A DNA stretch of 64,000 nucleotides. Origin: Thelonectria olida (Eukaryota; Ascomycota; Sordariomycetes; Hypocreales; Nectriaceae). The notes under the pieces are model-generated. The model was not told the DNA's origin. It made no database searches and was given only the letters and a program-made list of their open reading frames with translations. Shown here one piece after another: positions 14,462 through 23,523 of this stretch. Location of the stretch: contig JAGPYM010000067.1 in the NCBI GenBank assembly GCA_020736575.1, positions 1 to 64,000 of the forward strand. The letters are read 5' to 3'. Each line of letters starts with the position of its first letter. Position 1 is the first letter of the stretch. Made by a program: the position numbers and the translations under genes.

Positions 14462-16552
14462 ATGTCGATAAATACTCACGACTTGCTGCTGGATCGCTGC
14501 GACAAATGCAGCGCTTATCCACTCAACCTCTTGCGGAAGGGACACCTGAAGCGCCAGTTGAAGAAACATCGGGATTATCTCGATGACAACGAGGACGATA
14601 TTTTTGAACCTGACGACGAGTGTCTGGAGTTTCTGGAATTATGCGACGGTAATCATCGTACGCTAGTCCTCACAATGCGGTTTGTTAGACTTTTCTGACG
14701 GCCGCACAGAATACCGGCAGAAGCGGACACACAACCGCGAAGAACTTGGATCGCATCTGCTAGCTAACCACAATGATCCCAAGTGCCGTCACATGCAAGT
14801 GCCTCCTCTTTCATAATTTTTATATCCACCATTGACTTACATTACTGCAGATTCCTCCAGGCGGAGGATTCAAGATCGCCGCTGAACTGCTCTCGCGAGA
14901 GCTTCGTCTATGCCCTCACCTTTCACCAGGTTTCACCATTCTTCCTAGACTATGTGTACTCATTTGGAGATACCGTAACTCCACTCGATTACTCCATGAT
15001 CGGTTTTCAGTCAGAAGACTCCCTCGCAGTCGCGGACGACCAAGTGCTCGAGATCTCAAAGCTTGGTCGTTCAGGTCGTGAGCTTCGACTGTGTTATCTA
15101 CTCCGATCAGCGGAAAAATCGCAGATAGACACCAGCGGGAGATGGCCTTGGGCCATCAGGCAAATGACCGTCTATCACTCATTTGACTTGGTTACTGGGC
15201 GCTCATTATGGCTCACTATCAAGGCAAATAGTCTCATGAGAGATGCCATCACTGAGGCTTCGGCAGAACTTCCTGCCCTAAGTCCCAGGTCGCTCGAAGA
15301 CACAGCTGGAAGCTTTGCGGCCACTCTCGCGACACACTTGGTATTTTTGGGTTGGTGTGACGAAAATTGGCGGTATTGCATTAATGATGCTGAATACGCG
15401 CTGAGGACGATTCTCACAAAAGTAAAGACGGCCAACGTTGATAGAGATGAGACGGGCGCCCATATCGATGCTCTAACTCGAGCTATAACGATACAAAAGA
15501 ACGCAAAACTTCGGACATCCGAGGCCACTGATATCCCGCCGAGAAAAAAGAGGCCTGATAGGAATATTCGCAGGGCCCTCAATTGGATGACTATATGGAA
15601 GAGGTCCGGCAACAGCCTTCCGGTGGCCACATTCGAGGAAGAATCACCTAAATACCGATTCAACAGATCGGCACGGAGTCGCAGGTACGGGGACCAGTTG
15701 GACTCGCTTGAGATGTTTTCATTTGAGGAACTCCAGACACTTCACCATATTGGTGAGCAAATACGTGAGATGCGACTCGTTATTCAGCTGAACATGCAGG
15801 CATTGCGAGACATAAAAGAGACGTATGAAGGATTGGTCCAAAGAGACGAACTGGACTCGATCCAGAGGGAGGAACGGGGCCTGGACCAAGTGGATGGACC
15901 GGAGTCGAAAGATTCAAGGAATGGAATCAAGCAGAAGTTCGAGAAGCAGGTTGCCGAATTTTCACGGAAAGTCGATGGAATAACACGAAGCCTTGAAGTC
16001 AGACTGACGCAGCTGGATACAATGATTGCCTGGCTCAATGACGGTAAAGGACTTGTGAGTACTAAGTTCACGTCTGTCTATGCAATTATTCTAACAATTG
16101 CACAGTTTGATGATATTCTGCAGTTCAGGAGTGTTCAAGCCAGTCGCGTCTTCGCTGAAATCGCGCATGAGCAAGGAAAGAAGATGGAGAATATTGCCAA
16201 CAAGACAGAGAACCAAACAGGCTCTATGCACATCATCACATTTGTCACACTAGCATTCCTGCCAGGCACATTTGTAGCAGTAAGTTGGATACAGGCACTC
16301 GGCAAGCCATGGAAAATTTAGCTGACATCGCAACAGACATTCTTCCAGAGCGGGCTGGTGTCGTGGCCCGACTCGGATCAGAATGGTGGCAGTGGTGGGC
16401 AGGCAGAAGTTAACACCCAGGGCCTTGGACTCTTCTTTGCAATTACAATTCCGATGATGTTCATAACGGGCATTCTTTGGTGGTTAGTCTATCGCTACTT
16501 GAAGCGACGGAGGCGGATGAAAGCCATGGAAGTAGACCTGAGCGTGATATAA
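14462..16552 (+). CDS. CorA-like two-transmembrane protein
   Basis: Five exons: 14462-14648, 14710-14794, 14851-16054, 16106-16279 and 16337-16552, giving 621 residues. Intron 2 has a GC donor (ATGCAAGT) and an AG acceptor; using it restores RHIFLQAEDSRSPLNC in frame. The 51-nt intron at 16055-16105 is in frame and easy to miss, but has GTGAGT, CTAAC and CACAG. The N-terminal half holds the segment LGRSGRELRLCYLLRS and a WAIRQMTVYHSFD stretch seen in lineage-specific fungal proteins. The C-terminal half has long charged helices, then two membrane segments: HIITFVTLAFLPGTFVA (about 534-552) and FFAITIPMMFITGILWWL (about 582-600). This matches the CorA Mg2+ channel architecture. However, the signature GMN after TM1 is absent (TFFQSGLVSW instead), so ion transport is not assured. 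The membrane location is an inference. Confidence 0.8.
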
Positions 16553-17585
16553 CGTGTGCCTAGGTAGGTCCCGAGTGCAGTGTGGCCGGGCTGAAATCCT
16601 GTTGGAAGGCCTGATGAGCCCGCCCGCTTCCTCAACGATTGTTCAAAAATGTCAAGAGGCAAGACCATTAACTTGATGAGATTTCCTTAACTATCTCGTC
16701 TAATACCTTACGTTACCTACTACCTTATTTAATTAGCTCAGCACCAAGCTGCCAGACCTCAAACCATTGAATTTCTCGCAACCTCGCATCCATTTTTGAT
16801 CCTGTTCACTTCTCTGCCCGCCCGCACCGAAACCTCCAGATGTCTGGTTCAGCAATGTGCCTTCACGAGGCAACCCGAAGCAAGCCACAACTCAGCGGTT
16901 CCGTCAGGCAGCAACGCTATCGGCTGAGGTGCTGTAGCGCCGTGGAAACGAGCCAGAGATTGGCTCATTTCTCACATGGCCCCCAAAGTTGAACCCGTTG
17001 ATGGAGACTCCCCGCCTCCTTTGCCGCCGCCCACGTTGAACTCATCCCACTACCCCCTCCATTTACACACTATCTCCATCCATCCCACCTCTCCTGATAG
17101 GTATCCGTACAGTGCTATTCGGTATCGGTCGGTGGTGGCTTGGCCGAGTCAAACGCCCCGTGCGTTAATTACTGAAGAACCCCAGTCCGCACGCAGCCTT
17201 ACTCAGGCGTTCCTGCGCAACGAGGCCACCAAAAACCATGGCCAGCAACCCAGCGCCTCCAGATAGTCATCTAATATTCGCAATGGGGGTGCCCAAAAGG
17301 CGTCCAAGGTCAGGAATTGCCGACCCCAGTTTCAACTTCCCCAGCATTTTTTTCACCATCATCACTCTTTGTGTCTGAAGCCCATAATTATGCTCTGAAA
17401 CCAACAATCTTGACAAAGCTGCCGCGGTACCTCTCAGAGTCTTCATTTTCCTTTGTCAGAACTAGTGGGCGCGGGAGGCATTGCGCGAGCATCAGCCGCG
17501 TGGCATACCCAATCTCATCTTGAAGAGGCGTCTCCCTCGCTCCTTTCTCTTATGAGGAAGAGCCTTGGATAGCACTATCTGGCCA
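16553..17585. other. Intergenic region upstream of kinase gene
   Basis: Normal GC, with pyrimidine-rich patches typical of fungal promoters. A 96-codon ORF from 16976 is rich in Pro and Ser with no recognisable domain and is not continued by splicing. I call nothing coding here. Confidence 0.4.
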
Positions 17586-20500
17586 ATGGCATTTTCTCAA
17601 CCTGGAGGGGTAAACCTTTCTAACTTATGGTCGAACAATCTCGCAGAGCATTTGAGGGAGCACGCAATGCTAGGCCGCAACGGATACGACGCAAGCGTCC
17701 CCTACATAACTCGCTCAGCACTTGCCGAGTATTGGTGGGAGGATAGGGTACGGGAAATTTTGAATAACTGTGGTATACACGAGCACGCCCATACGATTGT
17801 CAGAAGCTACCTTCGGATATTCTCGATCCTCGTTTATATTGGTATGCCTCAAGCCATTGGGCTATTCACAGAGCGGCAGCTCAGAGACGATTACCTGCCT
17901 ATCATTGGCCACCCAGCCGATTGGCCTGACGACCTTCCCAACCGAGATGTCCTTCATGAATTCCACGATTACCAGTGGGCGTTTTGTCCATTGCAGTTTA
18001 GTGACGGTTACATGCACAAACGCCGCCTAGCACCACGAATGATCCTACCCGTCAGTTTCAAGGAGCGGCTCAACCAAGATTTGGGTGGTGGTGATGCTGC
18101 GGCTGTTTGGAGAGTGGAGATAGATGGCGAATGCAACCAAGGCGTACTGCCAGAGGTGAGCAATGTTAGTACTTTGCTTCCAAGCGCCACTAATCTGTCT
18201 CTGAGGGGCCCGTTGTCTTCAAGATTTACCATGACGAGGAGACGAAGAACCAGTTCGACACCGAAGCAAACACCTACACTGACTTACCAAAGACCCATCC
18301 CGAGTATATCACTGCCTGTTATGGGTCCTTCATTCAAAACGGCAAGAGCACCATCATCTTGGAATATGCACCAGGAGGCACGCTACTCGATTTCTGTACC
18401 AGCACCAATCCACCAGGTGATATACAGGAAACCGAGAAATTCTGGGTGGCTCTATTCAAGCTGCTGCATGCCCTGCATTTCATTCACAACATTTTTTCTA
18501 ACGACCCCTTATCAGTGGTTTGGTCAACGTAAGTTTTACCCGGGTCGGGAGAATTCGGCGCTCACAATATTTGTAGGACGCATCACGATATCAAGCCAGA
18601 AAACATTCTAGTATTTCCCCAAGGCCAGGATTCAAAGTATGACGTGAAGTTGAAACTCGCCGACTTCGGTTTAGCCAGCATCCGTCCAAAGCTTGCCGGA
18701 GCCCCAAGCACTCCTGCACCGACAAAGAGCGGAAATCGCATGTATAGTAAGTCAATCTTCTAACCCTCTTTACTCGTGTGGACCGGTTCTAACAAGTATG
18801 AACCGCAGCCGCGCCTGAATGCTGCGACCAGTATCCCGTTCATTACCATGCCCCCAAAAAGGTTCTCCCAATCAGTGATGTGTGGGCTCTCGGCGCAGTC
18901 TTCAGCGAGACCCTCATCTGGACTGCATGGGACACGAAAGGTCGAAACGATTACAGTCGTCGGCGCCAAGCTGAGATATTCGAGATCGAACGTCTTAAGG
19001 GTAGTGGCTACGATGCTTGCTTCCACGACGGGGTATCAAGACTTGACGCTGTGGACCAAGTGCATAACGAGGCGATCCAGGAGACAAACAAAACTGAGAC
19101 ACTTTCCCAAGCTATTAGCGAAGTGATTCTAGATTACATGCTCCTGCCCTCAAAGGACCGGCTGGAGCCAATTGAGGTATACTCCAAGTTTGAAGACAAG
19201 AGACTAAAATGGATAAAGCTGAATAAGACGGCGTTGCCATTGACCAGAGTCCCCAGGTCGCCGACGCCCAACTCAGCTTCGCCCACGCCTCCTCAAGATG
19301 GCACCATCCCCTTCCGAACAACATCAGAGTCATCTCGACGCCCGACTCAATCCACGAGTTTTCCCCCGAACATGCCCATGTTTTCAACAGGCTTTTCTGA
19401 AGAGCCAATACACGAACATAGACGGCGGCAATTCTCTATCGGCCCTCATTTTTCGTCAGAAAGAGTTCACCAAAGGGGTCAATCAAGCGATTTCCAACCC
19501 GCCGAATTGCGAAGAAGAAGAAGAGCGGAAAGAAGACGCGCTGAAACCGTGTCGCCTCCATTTGTAGATCTACCACTACCACTGCTCCCTTCTCAGAGAC
19601 CGCACAACATTGAAACCCATGACAGAGTCGGTCGCGATCAGTCAACAACTCGACCGAATATTTCTTCTTGGCCATACACAGAAATGTCCAAGAACAACCC
19701 AATTACAACCGCCCTATCAGCTCCGGACAACCCTCCCGAAGCCACAAGCGATGGTAACTTTAGTCCTCCTCGCCCGTCACAGGAAGTCACTTCGAACGGA
19801 GGGGTTAGACCTAGACAAAGTCGAGACGCCACCCGGCCCAATCTCAGTCACCGCCCGTCTAGCCAAGCCAACAAAAGGCAAATTTCGGACCCCGTAGTCA
19901 CTTTCCTGCAGGTATACACACTTCTTTTGGAAAAACACCAGAGCAACAGGACATTGAGCCTGGCTCCTATCAGGCGCATGATTGGCGTCTTAACATCCAA
20001 GTCGAATCCGGCCATGACGCTACCTGGCATACAGCAGGCGTTAAACGTCCTCCGCACTTTGGCAAACCGAGAGCAGGTTGGCTTGACCCGTGTTTTGTTG
20101 CATTACTTCGTCCTGGGTCGAGTACTGATTAATTGCCTCTACCAATAGTTATTCCTGATTGACGACTACCACTCAATGAAGACGCACAAACGTGCCGTTA
20201 AGATTGCGGCTCGAGTTATCAGCTACTACGTAAAGGAAGTCGACCCGAATAAGATGGAACTCTTTTTTGCTTCGGCCCTCCAGGACCCACACCGATGTTC
20301 AACCAGTTCGGAATTGGAGAGAGTAATCGAAAACCACAATTTCTCTGATGGCTACTGTCTAATGCATCTCTGCATCCAAAGCATCTTGGAACAGGTCTTG
20401 AAGACGCTCAAGAGTGGCCAAAACAGAAGTTTTAGCATATATGTTCTCACTGACGCTGTATGGGAACCTGGCGTTGCTCGTGTTGACGGCGTGATTGCCC

Positions 20501-20649
20501 GAGCAGTTAGAGAACTTATGCAAAATGGTATCGACCCGGGAAAGCTTATGATTCAGTTTCTTCGCTTTGGAGACACGGAGTTTGAATATCTCCGACTCAA
20601 GCGTCTTGATGATGACCTCGTACGTGAGTACGACCTGGACGAAGATTAG
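17586..20649 (+). CDS. Protein kinase fused to a vWA-like domain
   Basis: Five exons: 17586-18155, 18206-18528, 18577-18746, 18809-20076 and 20149-20649, giving 943 residues. The kinase domain has a Gly-rich loop (LGGGDAAAVWRV), the lysine in VVFK (about 196), the catalytic loop HHDIKPEN (about 300-307), DFG (about 327), TAPE (355-358, with Thr made by splicing) and DVWALG. It is therefore probably active. A low-complexity Ser/Pro/Arg linker of about 300 residues follows. The last exons encode LFLIDDYHSMK, an alpha/beta segment and YVLTDAVW, which fits a von Willebrand factor A-like fold. The metal site there reads D-x-Y-x-S instead of D-x-S-x-S. The last intron (20077-20148) uses a weak GTTGGC donor but joins the frames exactly. 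The start is the first in-frame ATG. Similar kinase-vWA fusions are known as lineage-specific fungal proteins; the substrate is unknown. Confidence 0.8.
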
Positions 20650-21299
20650 TCAGTCTACCCCCCCTCCCCAGCTTAAGCACAGTGCAAGTCTGACCCCGGG
20701 TTGTAGTGATATTGTCGATACCAAGAGTTACGACGACAGCGTCCCACACGTTCTCGTCGGCAGCATTTCTCCATACTATGATAATATTAGTATCTCACCC
20801 CCGCTGGCTAGAAGTCAGGGACGTGGTTAAGTTAAGACTTAATAGACTGGGTGCAGCTAGAACGCTATACGCACAACCGTGTGTTTGTATTCCGACAATT
20901 ACTGGCCTAGATGTAGTATTTTAGGACGTTCCGGATGGGGTTTCTTAGATGAAATATAAACGGAGTTAGTTAAATTGAGTAGTGGGGCCCCTACTAGGCC
21001 TAGAACCCCTAGAACATGCTATGACCTCACGCAGTGCCAGCACGGTATAGATTTTAGCATAGTATAAAAAAAACATTAGTACTAGCGGTGCCAAGGGGTG
21101 CTGCGCCTAGTAAAAGTAACGCCTGCAGGCTATTAGGCTGCGGGCTTAATAGGCTACTAAATATTTAAAAAAGAAAAAACTATAAAAATTAAATATATAA
21201 TTATAAGGAAAAAAGAGAGAAATTTAATATAAAACTATTAAAATAGTATAAGAAAATTAATTTTTTATAAGATTAAATTAATTAAATAAATATATTTAT

Positions 21300-22060
21300 T
21301 TATTATTATTAAAAAAGTTAATAATTTAAATATATAATTAAAGTTAATATAAGCTAAATTTTAGCCTTATATTTATTATAATAAGCTTTTCTAAAGGGTT
21401 TTTAATTAGTTTTTAATTAAAAATCCTTATTAAATAAACCTTATTTAAAAAACCTTATTTTAAGCTTTTAATATAAAAGTATTACTCTTTTAAACCCTAG
21501 TTTATATAATTTAACTAATTATATAATATATAATTTAATATAATTAACTTCCTACTAATTAAATAAATTATAATTTAAAAAGATAATATTAAAATAATAG
21601 TTTAATATCTATTAAATTATATAATTTCCTTAAGTATATTTATTTAATAATAAAGTTTAAAAAGTATTTTAAATAGTTATAACTTTTTAATATTTTTATA
21701 TTAGCTAATATAAATATATTATTAAAAGTAATATAAAAAATTAATTTAATTCTTTTAAGCTATTATATTTTAATTAAAAGCCTAAATATATAAAAAAATA
21801 ATTATAATTTCTTAATAGAAAAGTTAGCTAATTTAATTGCCTTTTAAATTGGGTAAGGAATAATAAGCTTAATTAAAATAACTAATTATGTTTTAAAGAA
21901 ATAGGGGGCTAAAGGGTTAAGTAAAAAAGAAAGTTTAAAAATAGGTTAAATAAGTTTAAAAGCAATTAAGCTAATAGAAATAAGTAAGGTAATTAAATAG
22001 AAAAATATATAAAAGAGTTAATATAATAATAAAAATTACTAATTATAAAAAAGTTTTAAA
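21300..22060 (+). repeat. Left arm of a large inverted repeat (RIP-degraded)
   Basis: The arm reads from TTATTATTATTAAAAAAG through AATATAAGC and AAGCTTTT to AAAAATTACTAATTATAAAA. It is a mutated forward copy of the family whose better-preserved reverse copy lies at 45976-46868. It faces the right arm at 22077 with a spacer of about 25 bp. Confidence 0.65.
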
Positions 22061-22076
22061 ATATATAATTATATAT

Positions 22077-22960
22077 TTTATAAATAGTAATTTTTATTAT
22101 TATATTAGCTCTTTTATATATTTTTCTATTTAATTATTTTATTTATTTCTATTAGTTTAATTGCTTTTAAATCTATTTAATTTATTTTTAAATTTTCTTT
22201 TTTATTTAACCCTTTTAGCCCTCCCCCCCCCAACTTTATAACCCTTATATTTACTTGCCTATTTAATTTACTTTGTATTTTTAAATTTTTCCTTCCCTTT
22301 TAAATAACTATTTAAATTATTACTATTATATATAATAGCTTTTAAAACTATAATTTTAAATTATACTTTTATATTTTTTTAAAAAATATTTAATTCTTTT
22401 TATTAAGGCTATTATTTTTTATTTAATTTAAAAAGTAATTAAATTAATTGATTTTTCTATTAAAACATTTAAAATTATCTTTTTATATATTTAATCTTTT
22501 AATTAAAATATAATAGCTTAAAAGAACTAAATTAATTTTTTATATTACTTTTAATAGTATATATATATTAGCTAATATATAAATATTAAAAAGTTATAGC
22601 TATTTAAAATACTTTTTAAGCTTTCTAATTAAAAAAATATATTTAAAAAGATTTATATAATTTAATATATATTAAGCTATTATATTAATATTATCTTTTT
22701 AAATTATTATTTATTTAATTAGTAAGAAGTTAGTTCTATTAAATTATATAAATTAGGGTTTAAAAAAGTAGTACTTTTATATTAAAAGCTTAAAATAAGG
22801 TTTTTTTAATAACGTTTATTTAATAAGACATTGTATTTAAAAATTAATAATAAACCTTATATAAAAGCTTATTATAATAAATATAAGGCTAGATTTTATT
22901 TATATTAACTTTATTATATGCTATTATTAGGCTTATTTTAATAAATAATATTTATATTTT
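22077..22960 (-). repeat. Right arm of the inverted repeat (RIP-degraded)
   Basis: It starts TTTATAAATAGTAATTTTTA, the near-perfect reverse complement of the left arm's end, and finishes with GGCTTATTTTAATAAATAAT. The same end sequence closes the copy at 45976-46868, so both ends of the unit are shared. No ORF survives. Confidence 0.65.
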
Positions 22961-23057
22961 AAAAAGACCTATTTAAACACTACCTTTTTTATAAATTTCT
23001 AAGTTCTATTATAAAGGTTTTAATATTAGAGAATATAAAAATACTATTCCTCTAATT

Positions 23058-23461
23058 TGTCACGGCCCATGCATGACCCAACTCCCACCAAAGCGGTCTG
23101 GGACGGCAGAACCGCAGACAGCCCCACTTTTTCACGATCTTATGCAAGACATCGTCGAAGGACCGACGAGGACCGACCGACGGTCCCAACGATCCTACCC
23201 TGGACCGATCCCTCAACTTCATCGGTCCCTGGAGGAACACTTAGTATATAAACACATTCCTTTAAACACATTAGATAGAACACAGCTCTTCAGCTTTCAA
23301 TACAACTTGGTTACACTCATCTACTTTGAGCACATTACCAGACGTAACAACCCCCTCTGTTTACCTTTGCGCACTGCTCAGACCTTAACGTCCTGTCCTC
23401 TCTGCCAACATAAACCTAGAACAGTCTAGTCTACCTGTTGGAGATCGACCTGACCGTTACA
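23058..23461 (+). repeat. 5' LTR
   Basis: 404 bp, TG...CA ends. It contains a TATA box (TATATAAA at 23245-23252) and, 40 bp past it, the segment AGCTTTCAA (23292-23300) that is complementary to the start of the internal region. The TATA position implies that transcription starts in the last 150-180 bp. Confidence 0.95.
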
Positions 23462-23463
23462 CG

Positions 23464-23472
23464 TTGAAAGCT
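23464..23472 (+). other. Putative self-priming primer binding site
   Basis: TTGAAAGCT begins 3 nt after the 5' LTR, where a primer binding site belongs. I see no obvious tRNA 3'-end complement there. Instead it is the exact 9-nt reverse complement of AGCTTTCAA in the LTR, downstream of the TATA box. Tf1 and relatives prime reverse transcription from the folded 5' end of their own RNA in this way. The mechanism here is inferred. Confidence 0.5.
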
Positions 23473-23523
23473 CTTGTTCAGAAGGATACCGCGTTACCCT
23501 GAGCAATATCGAGAATTGTCAAC

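Larger units (their letters stand above)
20650..23052. repeat. AT-rich RIP block flanking the retrotransposon
   Basis: Normal sequence fades into TA-rich sequence by about 21130. Most of the rest is a pair of inverted copies of one degraded repeat, listed separately. No gene is visible. The Ty3 element is inserted at the right edge. Confidence 0.75.

Noticed and set aside
15175..15663. 162-codon minus-strand ORF within the CorA-like gene
   Set aside because: Lies wholly antisense to a well-supported exon.
16976..17266. Pro-rich 96-codon ORF upstream of the kinase
   Set aside because: Looks like pyrimidine-rich promoter DNA; no motif and no extension.
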